Assembly: GCA_016709495.1 (NCBI GenBank)
Contig: JADJMS010000047.1
Span: forward strand, 358,079 to 422,078
From: Candidatus Dechloromonas phosphorivorans
GTDB lineage: Bacteria > Pseudomonadota > Gammaproteobacteria > Burkholderiales > Rhodocyclaceae
Length of the DNA stretch: 64,000 bases
Direction of reading: 5' to 3'
Shown here: piece by piece, positions 17,261-27,187 of the stretch
How the letters are laid out: every line of letters begins with the position of its first letter
Position numbering within the stretch: position 1 is the stretch's first letter
Notes under the pieces: generated by a model
Told to the model about the DNA's origin: nothing
Seen by the model: only the letters and a program-made list of their open reading frames with translations
Database searches by the model: none
Program-made: the position numbers and the translations under genes

Positions 17261-18630
17261 TCAAGCGCGTCGCCAGCTAGTCCCTTGCGTGCTATCGTCG
17301 AGAATGATGCCCTCGGCCTTCAGGACATCCCGCAGACGATCTGCTTCAGCAAAATTTCGTGCTTTCTTGGCAGCAGTCCGATCAGCAATCAATTGCTCTA
17401 TCGCTGCCTCATCCAACCCACCGACCACCGCCGCACCGCGCAAATAGACGGTCGGATCACGCTCCAGCAAACCGATGACAGCACCAAGCGCCTTGAGCAG
17501 GCCGGAGAGTTCGGCATTGCGTTGGCGATTGACTTCGCCGGCCAACTCGAAGAGCACAGAAATCGCACCATGCGAGTCGAAATCCTCATTCAACGCCGCC
17601 GCAAAACGTGCAGAAAAATCGTTACTCCAATCAATTTCGACCAAAGCCGGCGGCACATCGCGTAACGCGAAATACAGGCCATCGAGACTGCGCCGCGCGT
17701 CATCCAGGTGCGCATCCGAGTAATTCAAGGCGCTACGGTAATGAGCACGCAAAATGAAGAAACGCACGACTTCCGCATCAAACTGCTTGAGCACTTCGCG
17801 AATCGTGAAGAAATTGCCCAACGATTTCGACATTTTTTCATTGTCGACCCGAACAAAACCGTTGTGCATCCAGTAGTTGACGAAGGTGCATTGATGCGCC
17901 CCTTCTGACTGGGCAATCTCGTTCTCGTGATGCGGAAACTGAAGATCCTGGCCACCGCCGTGAATATCAAAATGTTTGCCCAGCAACTGCGAACTCATCG
18001 CCGAACATTCGATATGCCAGCCCGGCCTGCCCTCGCCCCAAGGTGACGACCAAGCCGGCTCACCCGGTTTGGCATGTTTCCACAGTACGAAATCAAGCGG
18101 ATCCTGCTTGGCCGAATCAATTTCGACCCGCTCACCAGCGCGCAAATCATCGAGTGACTTACCGGACAGCTTGCCGTAACCCTCAAACTTGCGCACCGCG
18201 TAATTCACATCACCATCACCCGCCTGATAAGCCAGCCCGCGCTTTTCCAGCTGACCAATCAAATCGAGCATTTCAGGCACAAAATCGGTCGCCCGTGGTT
18301 CATGATCCGGGCGCTGAACACCCAAAGCATCAGCATCTTCATGCATGTACGCAATAAAGCGGTCCGTCAGTTGCAAAATGGTTTCGCCGTTTTCTGCAGC
18401 ACGCTTGATAATTTTGTCGTCAATATCCGTGATGTTGCGGACATAAGTCACGTCGTAGCCGGAAGCCTTCAGCCAGCGGTAAACCATGTCAAAACGACCA
18501 TGACACGCGCGTGCCCAAGATGGCAATAGTCGTACACGGTCATCCCGCACACGTACATGCGAACCTTGTTCGCTTCAATCGGGGTAAATGGCTGTTTTTC
18601 CCGTTTCAGGGAATTGTAGATCTTGAGCAT
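17261..18630 (-). CDS. cysS: Cysteinyl-tRNA synthetase, frameshifted near start
   Basis: CysS charges tRNA-Cys. The N-terminus at ATG 18630 reads MLKIYNSLKREKQPFTPIE, then MYVCGMTVYDYCHLGHARV with the zinc cysteine and the HLGH (HIGH) signature. One base is missing in the A run at 18491-18494. Adding it joins HARVMVVFDMVYRWLKASGY. The rest is intact: the zinc-binding HIECSAMS region and KMSKS (EKMSKSLGNFF). The repaired length is about 456 residues, near E. coli (461). It is convergent with the binding-protein gene. The leader holds a GGGCGC/GCGCCC hairpin at 18649-18664. Confidence 0.95.
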
Positions 18631-18735
18631 GGTCGCTGGAATTTCGTGGGGCGCCGCAGCGCCCTAATGTTTTGGAAAGGCTCCGCTTCTTGGTAGAATG
18701 GAAGTCTATATAACTAGGCGAAGTATAACATAGCC

Positions 18736-19818
18736 ATGACCCTGAATTCCCCGATCCAGCCCCGCTTTCCGCTCCTCAAAACATGGCGCGCAGTGGCCAT
18801 TGGCCTCGCCATTGGCGTTGCCAGCCCAGCCTTCGCCGACAATCTTCCGGAGATCCAGCGCCTGATCAAGCAGGGTCAGTACCCGCAAGCACTTGAAAAA
18901 GTTGACGAGTATTTAAGTAGCAAACCCAAGGATGCACAGGGCCGCTTCCTCAAGGGCTTGATTTACACTGAAATGAACAAGCCAACCGAAGCTATCGCCA
19001 CGTTCACCAAGCTGACCGAAGACTACCCGGAGTTGCCCGAGCCGTACAACAACCTGGCCGTACTTTACGCACAGCAAAAACAGTATGACAAAGCACGCAC
19101 GGCGCTTGAAATGGCCATAAGGACTCATCCTTCCTACGCCATTGCCTACGAAAACCTCGGCGACGTTTACGCCAAGCTGGCCAGCCAGGCCTACGACAAG
19201 GCGCTGCAACTGGATTCAGCCAATTCGGCAACACAAAATAAAATGGCCCTGATTCGTGACCTGATCACGACATCAGGCAAGGGCAACGTCAAACCGACAA
19301 TGCCGGCAACCAGCGCACCAGTTGCGGCACCGGTTGTAGCAACCAGCAAGCCAGCGACCAGCACGGTAGCACCAACAGCCAGTATCGTTGCCAGCACACC
19401 TGGTGCAGCGGCTTCGACCCCGAAAATTGTTGAACCCAAGGTATCAGCCCCGGTAGCAGCGACTGCACCTGCTGGCACCGCTGCTGATGACGTTTCCAAG
19501 GCAATTGCTGCCTGGGCCAGCGCCTGGTCACGCAAGGATGTCAAAGGCTATCTGTCACAGTATGCCTCCGATTTCAAAACCCCTAAAGGCATCCCACGCA
19601 AGGCATGGGAAGAAGAGCGCGAAGACCGGATTGCTGGCAAACCAGGAAAAATTTCTGTCAGTTACGATGAGCCGCAAATTGTTATCAATGGTGATCGCGC
19701 TACGGCAAAATTCCGTCAACACTACAAATCATCCAGCCTGAGCGGCTCAACGAACAAGACGCTGATCTTGGTCCGCGCCGGTAACCGCTGGCTAATTCAG
19801 GAAGAAAACGCACGTTGA
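18736..19818 (+). CDS. Secreted TPR-repeat protein with C-terminal NTF2-like domain
   Basis: This 360-residue protein begins with an extended N-terminal signal (hydrophobic AVAIGLAIGVASPAFA, cleavage near residue 35). About three to four TPR repeats follow (residues 38-175), with motifs such as GQYPQALEKVDEYLSSKP and PEPYNNLAVLYAQQKQYDKAR. A 60-residue Ala/Pro/Thr/Val linker comes next, then a 115-residue domain that looks NTF2/SnoaL-like (KAIAAWASAWSRKDVKGYLS, YASDFKTP, WLIQEENAR). The same domain type ends the next gene. Its stop overlaps the TTG start of the L,D-transpeptidase gene, so the two are coupled. The role is probably in the cell envelope; the exact function is unknown. The promoter may be the TATAAC near 18711. 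Confidence 0.8.
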   Translation: MTLNSPIQPRFPLLKTWRAVAIGLAIGVASPAFADNLPEIQRLIKQGQYPQALEKVDEYLSSKPKDAQGRFLKGLIYTEMNKPTEAIATFTKLTEDYPELPEPYNNLAVLYAQQKQYDKARTALEMAIRTHPSYAIAYENLGDVYAKLASQAYDKALQLDSANSATQNKMALIRDLITTSGKGNVKPTMPATSAPVAAPVVATSKPATSTVAPTASIVASTPGAAASTPKIVEPKVSAPVAATAPAGTAADDVSKAIAAWASAWSRKDVKGYLSQYASDFKTPKGIPRKAWEEEREDRIAGKPGKISVSYDEPQIVINGDRATAKFRQHYKSSSLSGSTNKTLILVRAGNRWLIQEENAR

Positions 19819-21041
19819 TCGCTGTTCACAAATTCGCGGCCTTCAGCTTTGCCTTTTTAATCGCAGGCTTGGCCTGCGCTGCACCAGCAGCCAATCCTGC
19901 TACGGCAGGACAATTGTCGTCCAGTGTTTCAGATTCGGGGCCGGAGCCGCAACTGGCGAAAATCTTCAAGGAAATTGAAGGCAAACGCCTGGATATGGCA
20001 TTGCAACTGACCGAGAATCTACTCCGTCAGTATCCTAATTTTCGTCTTGGCCACTTGATCAAGGGGGACTTGCTGCTCGCCAGAACCCAGCAAATCAAAT
20101 CCTTTGGGGCAATGGAGGGCGCGCCGGCCGACAAGGTCGATGACTTGCGCGCTGAGGCAATCATTCGCCTCAAAGGTTATCGCGAGAAGCCTGAAGCAAA
20201 ATTTGTCCCTCGCTATCTGCTGCAGATGCCGCCCGATCAACGTTACGCCATCGTCGTTGATACCAAACGGTCACGGCTTTATGTCTATGAAAACGACCTG
20301 ACGAATGGTGGCCGCCCCCGCTTTGTCGCCGACTACTACATGACGCAAGGCAAATTGGGCGCCGACAAACTATCAGAAGGCGACAAGAAGACGCCAACGG
20401 GTGTTTATCACGTCACCGCCAACCTCCCTCGCCAGAAACTAGCCGATCTCTACGGCAACGGCGCCTACCCGCTCAATTACCCGAACGAATGGGACAAGCG
20501 CCAGGGACGCAATGGTAGTGGGATCTGGCTGCATGGCACGCCATCCAACACGTTTTCTCGCCCACCACGCGCTTCTGACGGCTGCGTGGTGCTGGCCAAT
20601 CAGGATCTCGACGTCGTCGCCAAGAATCTTCAAGTTGGCTTGACCCCTGTGATAATCAGCAATTCGGTTGAATGGCTGTCACTAGACGACTGGGCCAAGG
20701 AACGTAGCGAATTGAACAAGGCGATTGAAGCCTGGCGTTCAGACTGGGAAAGTCGCGATACCGATCGTTACCTGAAGCATTATTCCAAACGGTTCAAATC
20801 GGCTGATCAGAATTTTGAGGAATTTGCCGCCCAGAAAAAACAGGTCAATGCCGGCAAGGAATGGATCAAGATCAAGGCAGACAATCTTTCCGTGTTCCGC
20901 AATCCAAGCAAGGAAGAAGTTGTTGTCGTCACTTTTGATCAGGATTACCGCAGCACCAATCTGAACAATCAGATGAAAAAGCGTCAGTACTGGTTGCGTG
21001 AAGACGGCAAATGGAAAATTATTTACGAAGGAAGTGCATGA
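19815..21041 (+). CDS. L,D-transpeptidase (YkuD family) with C-terminal NTF2-like domain
   Basis: This secreted 408-residue protein has a signal peptide (KFAAFSFAFLIAGLACA) and an N-terminal TPR-like helical part. The YkuD catalytic domain spans about residues 140-275: RYAIVVDTKRSRLYVYEN, KKTPTGVYHV, then IWLHGTPSN and the active-site RASDGCVVL with catalytic His and Cys. YkuD enzymes form 3-3 crosslinks in peptidoglycan or attach proteins to it. The C-terminal 110 residues (KAIEAWRSDWESRDTDRYLKHY, ending WKIIYEGSA) resemble the end of the preceding TPR protein. The start is TTG 19815 in a TTGA overlap with the preceding stop. The pair is likely an envelope module; the target is unknown. Confidence 0.87.
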   Translation: MIAVHKFAAFSFAFLIAGLACAAPAANPATAGQLSSSVSDSGPEPQLAKIFKEIEGKRLDMALQLTENLLRQYPNFRLGHLIKGDLLLARTQQIKSFGAMEGAPADKVDDLRAEAIIRLKGYREKPEAKFVPRYLLQMPPDQRYAIVVDTKRSRLYVYENDLTNGGRPRFVADYYMTQGKLGADKLSEGDKKTPTGVYHVTANLPRQKLADLYGNGAYPLNYPNEWDKRQGRNGSGIWLHGTPSNTFSRPPRASDGCVVLANQDLDVVAKNLQVGLTPVIISNSVEWLSLDDWAKERSELNKAIEAWRSDWESRDTDRYLKHYSKRFKSADQNFEEFAAQKKQVNAGKEWIKIKADNLSVFRNPSKEEVVVVTFDQDYRSTNLNNQMKKRQYWLREDGKWKIIYEGSA

Positions 21042-21613
21042 TGTTGAAAAAAATCTCTGCTCTCGCCACTGGCCTGCTTGCATCACTGGCTGTTTTGGCG
21101 GCACCGACCGTCGAAATGACGACCAACATGGGTGCGTTCACGCTCGAACTATTTCCTGACAAAGCACCGAAAACGGTTGAGATGTTCCTCTACAACGCCA
21201 AGCATGGTTATTACGAGGCAACCATTTTTCATCGCGTCATCGATGGTTTCATGATCCAGGGCGGTGGCTTCACCATGTCCATGGACAAGAAGAAAGAACT
21301 CACCCCGGCACTGCAAAACGAAGCAACCAATGGTCTGGCTAACAACCGTGGCACGGTAGCCATGGCGCGCACACAGGATCCTCACTCAGCCCGCGTCCAG
21401 TTCTTTGTCAATTTAAAGGACAACGATTTCCTGAACCACAAGACCACTACTGATCCGCGTGGCTGGGGCTACACAGTTTTCGGCAAGGTCACACAGGGCA
21501 TGGACGTGGTCGACAAGATAGCCAAAGTACCAACCGGCAATGCCGGCAATTATGAAAATGTACCGACGACGCCGGTTGTAATCAAAAGCGTCAAAATCAT
21601 TTCTGAAAAATAA
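21038..21613 (+). CDS. ppiA: Periplasmic peptidyl-prolyl cis-trans isomerase (cyclophilin A type)
   Basis: This is a cyclophilin that isomerises X-Pro bonds in exported proteins. It has a signal peptide (MLKKISALATGLLASLAVLAA) and the cyclophilin core: FTLELFPDKAPKTVEMFL, IFHRVIDGFMIQGGG, GTVAMARTQDPHSARVQFFVNLKDN, and WGYTVFGKV. ATG 21038 overlaps the preceding stop (ATGA) with GGAAG upstream; ATG 21041 is an equal alternative. The product is about 191 residues. It is followed after 10 bases by a second cyclophilin without a signal peptide, as in many betaproteobacteria. Confidence 0.93.
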   Translation: MMLKKISALATGLLASLAVLAAPTVEMTTNMGAFTLELFPDKAPKTVEMFLYNAKHGYYEATIFHRVIDGFMIQGGGFTMSMDKKKELTPALQNEATNGLANNRGTVAMARTQDPHSARVQFFVNLKDNDFLNHKTTTDPRGWGYTVFGKVTQGMDVVDKIAKVPTGNAGNYENVPTTPVVIKSVKIISEK

Positions 21614-21623
21614 GGACTCATCC

Positions 21624-22114
21624 ATGATCAAACTCACCACCAACCACGGCGTTATCGGTCTTGAACTGAATGCTGAAAAGCCCCGAAAACAGTAGCTAAC
21701 TTCCTCGCCTATGTTGAAGCTGGCCACTACAACAACACGGTTTTCCACCGCGTCATCAAGAATTTCATGATTCAGGGCGGCGGTATGGAGCCAGGCATGA
21801 AGCAGAAACCATGTAATGCGCCGGTTGAAAACGAGGCCGGCAATGGCTTGAAGAACACCCGTGGCACAGTGGCGATGGCGCGGACCAATGATCCACACTC
21901 GGCAACTGCCCAGTTCTTCATCAACACAGTTGATAATGATTTCCTTGATTTCAAAGCACCATCTGGCCAAGGTTGGGGTTACTGTGTATTTGGTGAAGTC
22001 GTTGAAGGCCTTGATGTCGTCGACAAGATTCGCGCCGTCAAAACCGGCAACAAGGGTGGCCATCAGGATGTTCCAGCAGAAGATGTGATCATCGAAAAAG
22101 CTGAAGTCGTTTGA
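21624..22114 (+). CDS. ppiB: Cytoplasmic peptidyl-prolyl cis-trans isomerase B, frameshifted
   Basis: This is a cytoplasmic cyclophilin. It begins at ATG 21624 with MIKLTTNHGVIGLELNAEK. One base is missing at about 21676-21684 (GAAAAGCCCCG), after which the open frame continues as TVANFLAYVEAGHYNNTVFH, RVIKNFMIQGGGMEPGM, GTVAMARTNDPHSATAQFFI and WGYCVFGEVVEG. With one base restored the product is 163 residues, the usual PpiB size. It lacks a signal peptide, unlike the preceding ppiA. Its stop overlaps the TTG start of lpxH (TTGA). Confidence 0.93.
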
Positions 22115-22847
22115 TTATTTTCATTTCCGATCTGCACCTGTCGCCCCGGTCACCCGGGGCGACTCGTTTGTTCCTTCAGTTTCTCGCCGGGCGCGCCCGA
22201 CAGGCTGAGGCGCTGTACATTCTCGGCGACTTGTTTGAAGCCTGGATTGGCGATGACGACATAGACGATCCTTACCACGCCGAAATTATCGCCGCACTAC
22301 GTGACGCCAGCGCAGCGGACTTGTAATCAGCCTACAGCACGGTAACCGTGACTTTCTGCTCGGTACAGACTTTGCCGCAGCAACCGGCATCAGATTACTC
22401 AGCGACCCCTACGTACTCTCAACGGCTGAATGGCAATTTGTGCTGTCGCACGGCGATGCGCTGTGTCTTGATGATGCGGCCTACATGGCATTCCGCAATC
22501 AGGTCCGTAATCCGGAATGGCAGGCCGCCCTGCTTGCCAAACCGCTCGCCGAACGTCGCGCCATCGCGGCTCATATGCGCCAAGTCAGCGAATCCAGCCA
22601 GCAAGGCAAGGAAAATCCTTACACCGACCTGCAAGCTGCTGCGACCGATGATTTTCTCCGCGAACACGGCTACGCCACCTTCATCCACGGCCACACGCAT
22701 CAACCCGCCAAGCACGATCACATCGTCGATGGGATCCACGTTGAACGCTGGGTGCTGGCCGATTGGCACGAGGATCGTGGCGAATGCCTGGTTTGGGATG
22801 GCGAAGCCTTGACCCGTGAAGCACTCACTCTAAAAAATCGGCCTTAA
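22111..22847 (+). CDS. lpxH: UDP-2,3-diacylglucosamine diphosphatase, frameshifted
   Basis: LpxH hydrolyses UDP-2,3-diacylglucosamine to lipid X in lipid A synthesis. It is a metallophosphoesterase with SDLHLS (Asp, His), LYILGDLFEAWIGDDD, HGNRDFLLG, LSHGDALC and IHGHTHQPA, all the metal-ligand blocks. One G is missing at about 22322. Adding it gives ADLVISLQHGNRDF and a 245-residue protein, the normal length. The start is TTG 22111, overlapping the ppiB stop. It is followed by recQ after four bases. The association with ppiB is common in proteobacteria. Confidence 0.93.
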
Positions 22848-22851
22848 TTCG

Positions 22852-24662
22852 GTGTCGACCGCAACAAATGCACTCGACGTCCTGCGCGACGTCTTTGGCT
22901 ACCCCGCTTTTCGTGGCGCCCAAGCTGAAATCATCCAGCACATTCAGAATGGCGGCGATGCCCTTGTTTTGATGCCCACCGGCGGCGGCAAAAGCCTCTG
23001 CTTCCAGATTCCCGCCCTGCTCCGCCCCGGTTGCGCGGTAGTTGTTTCACCACTGATCGCCTTAATGCAGGATCAGGTCGACGCGCTGACTCAGCTCGGT
23101 GTGCGTGCCGCTTGCCTGAACTCAACGCTCGACTGGCGCGAAGCACAGGCCATTGAACAAAAGATATTCAGCGGCAACCTCGATCTGGTTTACATCGCCC
23201 CCGAACGACTGTTGCTCGACCGCTCACTGTCGATGATCGATGCGCTATACGAGGCGAACAAACTATCCCTTTTCGCGATTGATGAAGCGCATTGCGTCTC
23301 GCAGTGGGGCCACGATTTCCGCCCGGAATACCTGCAGCTCTGCGCTCTGCACGAGCGCTATCCGAATGTGCCACGCATCGCCCTGACCGCCACGGCAGAT
23401 ACCGCAACGCGCAATGAAATCCTGGCTCGCCTAGGACTAAATGAGGCACGCGTTTTCCTGTCGAGCTTTGACCGTCCGAACATCCGCTACACGGTTGTCG
23501 AAAAAGACAACGCCAAGAAACAGTTACTGGGTTTTCTGGCCAACCGGCGCGGCCAGGCCGGGATCGTCTATTGCCTGTCGCGCAAGAAGGTTGAAGAAAC
23601 TGCGGAATGGCTCTCAGCGCAAAATTACCCGGCCCTGCCTTATCACGCCGGCCTGCCCGCAGCTACGCGCGCCGCCAATCAGCGCCGCTTTCTGCGTGAG
23701 GAAGGCTTGATCATGTGCGCCACCATTGCTTTCGGCATGGGCATCGACAAACCAGACGTTCGCTTTGTCGCTCACCTCGACCTGCCCAAGAGCATCGAAG
23801 CCTATTATCAGGAAACCGGCCGAGCCGGCCGTGATGGTGAGCCCGCCGAAGCCTGGATGAGCTACGGCATGCAGGACGTCGCATTGCAACATGCACGGAT
23901 TGCCGAATCAGGTGCCGACGAAGGGCAAAAATTCTCGAATCCCAGCGGTTGACCGCACTACTTTCCTACTGCGAAGCGCCGCGCTGTCGGCGTCAGGTGC
24001 TACTCGACTATTTTGGCGAAACCCACACACCCTGTGGCAATTGCGACGTCTGCATCGACCCGCCCGAACTTTGGGACGGTACGCTGGCAGCGCAAAAAGC
24101 CCTCTCCGCCATCTTCCGTACCGGCATGCGCTTTGGTGTCTCGCATCTGACGGATGTCTTGCGCGGTAAATCAACTGACAAAATCCAACAATGGCAGCAC
24201 GACAAGCTGCCAACCTTTGGCGTCGGCAACGATCTCGATGAACATGGCTGGAAGAGTGTTTTCCGGCAACTGGCAGCAGCCGGGCTGGTCCATGTCGACA
24301 TGGCCGAACATGGCGCCCTACAACTGACAGATGCGGCACGCAAAGTACTCAAGGGCGAGCAACGGGTTGAATTGCGCCGCCCGGTTAAACGCAAGGCTAC
24401 GCAAACCAGAACCAGTGTCGTTTATAGCGATCTATCGACCGAAGACAACGAACTATTCCAGCTCCTCCGCCGCTGGCGTAGCGACACTGCCAAGGAACAG
24501 GCAGTACCTGCCTACGTGATTCTGCACGACAAAACCTTGCGCGAACTGGCCGAGGTTCGGCCGGTCAGTCACGGCCTGTTGGCCAGCATTACGGGTATGG
24601 GCAGCGCCAAGATTGAGCACTATGGCGAAGAAATCCTGGCGCTGATCCGCGAAGCCGTCTAA
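22852..24662 (+). CDS. recQ: ATP-dependent DNA helicase RecQ, frameshifted
   Basis: RecQ is a 3'-5' DNA helicase of recombination repair. It has motif I TGGGKSLCFQIPAL, DEAH box IDEAHCVSQWGHDFRPEY, motif VI YYQETGRAGRDG, the zinc-binding RQC part (CEAPRCRRQ, then CGNCDVC) and a C-terminal HRDC domain. One A is missing in the A run 23927-23931. Adding it joins EGQKILESQRLTALLSYCEA and gives about 603 residues, as in E. coli. The start is GTG 22852; its last G begins an exact copy of the 13-mer motif (22854-22866), so residues 2-6 are STATN. The ribosome site is weak. Confidence 0.95.
22854..22866 (-). repeat. 13-mer dispersed motif, copy at the recQ start
   Basis: GTCGACCGCAACA, exact reverse complement of TGTTRCGGTCRAC. 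It overlaps the GTG start codon of recQ by one base and encodes Ser-Thr-Ala-Thr. Confidence 0.8.
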
Positions 24663-24665
24663 GTT

Positions 24666-25945
24666 TTAGTTGTGGCGGCTGCCGCTACGATGTTGTGGCG
24701 GTCCACTGCGTTTTTGGCCCTGATTTTGACCTTTTGGCTTAGCTTGTGGCTGTGGTTTACGTGGCCCACGCGGTGGTTGTACCGGACGCGGCGCGGCGGT
24801 GGCCGATGGCTCGAAACCTTCAATCACTTCACGCTCCAGAGTACGCTTGATCAGCTTTTCGATATCCTTCAGGAAAGGACGCTCGTCATGCGAAACCAGC
24901 GAAATCGCCTCACCTTCCATCCCGGCGCGACCGGTACGGCCAATGCGGTGCACGTAGTCTTCCGGAACATTCGGCAATTCATAATTGATGACGTAAGGTA
25001 GCGAATCGATATCGATACCGCGCGCAGCGATATCGGTGCCACAAGCGCCACCAGTTTGCCCTCTTTGAAATCGGTCAGCGCACGCGTACGGGCACCTTGC
25101 GATTTGTTGCCGTGGATCGCGGCAGACTTGATACCGGACTTTTCCAGCGTCTTGGACAAGGCATCGGCACCGTGCTTGGTGCGCGCAAAGACCAGCACTT
25201 GATGCCAGCCGCGTGTCGCGAACAAATGGCAAAGCAAGTCTTTTTTCTGCTCGCGATTGGTTTCAATCACGCGCTGTGTCACCGTTTCAGCCGCCGTATT
25301 GCGTGCTGCGACGTCAACTGAAACGGGGTTATGCAGCAGGCCGCTGGCCAACTCGCGGATATCCGGCGAGAAAGTGGCGGAGAACATCAGGTTCTGGCGC
25401 TGCTTCGGCAACAGGGCGATGACCTTGCGGATGTCGCGAATAAAGCCCATATCGAGCATGCGGTCGGCTTCATCAAGGACGAAAATTTCGATGGCGGAAA
25501 GGTCGACCGTACGTTGCTGGATGTGATCAAGCAGACGGCCCGGTGTGGCGACAACAATATCGACACCACGACGCAAGTTGGCAATCTGCGGATTAATGCC
25601 GACACCACCAAAAACGGCGAGCGAAGCAATTGGCAAATGCTTGCCGTAGGTGCGTACGCTTTCCTCAACCTGAATCGCCAGTTCGCGGGTCGGCACAAGA
25701 ACCAGAACGCGTGGCTTTTTGGTCACACGTGCCAGATGGCTGTGCGAACCAGAGGCCAGCCGGTGCAGGATGGGCAGCGTAAAACCAGCCGTCTTGCCGG
25801 TGCCGGTTTGGGCTGAGGCCATTAGATCGCGGCCGGTCATCACGGCAGGAATTGCCTTTTGCTGAATCGGGGTCGGCGTGGTGTAGCCCTGCTCGCTGAC
25901 AGCGCGCAGGATATCGGCCTGAAGGCCGAGTTCGGTAAATTGCAT
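24666..25945 (-). CDS. rhlE: DEAD-box RNA helicase (RhlE type), frameshifted
   Basis: This is a DEAD-box RNA helicase: Q motif YTTPTPIQQKAIP, motif I AQTGTGKT, VPTRELAIQ, VATPGRLLD, motif II VLDEADRMLD, and SATFS. Then, in another frame, come the C-terminal motifs ARGIDIDSLPYVINYELPN and HRIGRTGRAG. One base is missing at about 25037, and adding it gives VALVATDIAARGIDID. The basic tail (rich in Pro, Gln, Lys, Arg, Gly) is typical of RhlE. The repaired length is about 426 residues. ATG 25945 (MQFTELGL, with GGAG seven bases upstream) is preferred over ATG 25963. It converges with recQ with only three bases between stops. Confidence 0.92.
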
Positions 25946-25995
25946 GGGAACTCCGTGCGGCAAGCCCGACGCGAAAGTCGGGCACCGCTAGTAAA

Positions 25996-27187
25996 TCAGA
26001 TGAGAGCCAGACCGCGTTCGAGGTCGGCTTGAAGATCCACCACCGCTTCGAGGCCAACTGCAATGCGCAGCAGCCCTTCACTGATGCCGGCCGCAGCCCG
26101 GGCTTCCGGGGTAATGCGGCCATGCGTCGTAGAAGCGGGATGGGTGATGGTGGTTTTGGTATCGCCAAGGTTGGCGGTAATAGACAAAAGTTGGCAGTTA
26201 TCTACCACCTGCCAGGCCTGTTCGCGTGCGCCCTTGACCTCAAAAGCGACAATCGCGCCGCCGCTTTTTTGTTGGCGCTGGGCCAGTTCATATTGTGGGT
26301 GTGACGGCAAGCCAGGATAAAAGACGCGCCACTTTGGGATGCGCTTCCAGCCAAGCGGCCAGTTGTGCGGCATTGGCCGATTGCGCTTCAACGCGCAACT
26401 TGAGCGTTTCCAGACCTTTCAACAGCACCCAGGCATTGAAGGCAGAAAGTGTCGGCCCAGCTGTGCGCAGGTATTTGAACACTTCCTCGGTCAGCTTCTT
26501 CGGCCCACACACCGCACCGCCGAGAACCCGACCCTGACCATCCAGAAACTTGGTAGCCGAATGAACCACCAGATCAGCCCCCAGTTCAAGCGGGCGTTGC
26601 AGGATAGGCGTGCAGAAACAGTTATCGACCGCGACCAGAATGCCCTTGGCGTGGGCTATTACGGTTAACGCCGAAATATCGGCTATTTCGGTCAGTGGAT
26701 TGGACGGCGTTTCGAGGAAAAACAGCTTGGTTTCCGGGCGAATTGCCGCGGCCCATGCCGCTGGGTCAGTTTGCGGCACGAAAGTAGTGGAGATGCCAGT
26801 CCGCGCCAGAATATTCGAAAACAACTGTACCGTCGCACCGAACAAACCGTTGGAGGCGACGATATGGTCGCCATTTTTGAGGTGCGCGAGCACCACAGCC
26901 ATGATCGCCGACATGCCGCTGGCGGTTGCGACGCAATCCTCAGCGCCCTCCAATGCGGCAAGACGCTCTTCAAACATGGTGACAGTCGGGTTCGAGAAAC
27001 GCGCATAGACGTTACCCTCTTCCTCACCGGAAAAACGCTTTGCAGCCTGAGCCGCGCTTTTGAAGACGAAACTTGAAGTCAGATAAAGCGCTTCGGAATG
27101 CTCGCCAAACTGGCTACGCTCCTGCCCGGCACGAACAGCCAGGGTTTCAGGACAATAATCGGCGCGCGTCAGGTCAAACTTGCTCAT
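25996..27187 (-). CDS. metZ: O-succinylhomoserine sulfhydrylase, frameshifted near C-terminus
   Basis: MetZ is a PLP enzyme that makes homocysteine from O-succinylhomoserine and sulfide. The sequence shows the Cys/Met metabolism family blocks: ALYLTSSFVFKSAAQAAKRF, YARFSNPTVTMFEERLAALE, the PLP lysine in LVVHSATKFLDGQGR, and VLLKGLETLKLRVEAQ. At about 26324-26330, in a GC repeat, the frame changes (two bases lost or one gained). The next frame continues VFYPGLPSHPQYELAQRQQ, SGGAIVAFEVKG and THPASTTHGRITPEARA. The repaired length is about 396 residues. Its ATG overlaps the purF stop (ATGA). PurF-MetZ adjacency is standard in betaproteobacteria. Confidence 0.92.

Noticed and set aside
23927..23952. 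Programmed frameshift in recQ or other genes
   Set aside because: The shifts are in many unrelated genes, need different base losses, and have no slippery-site plus structure pattern in common. Sequence error is simpler.
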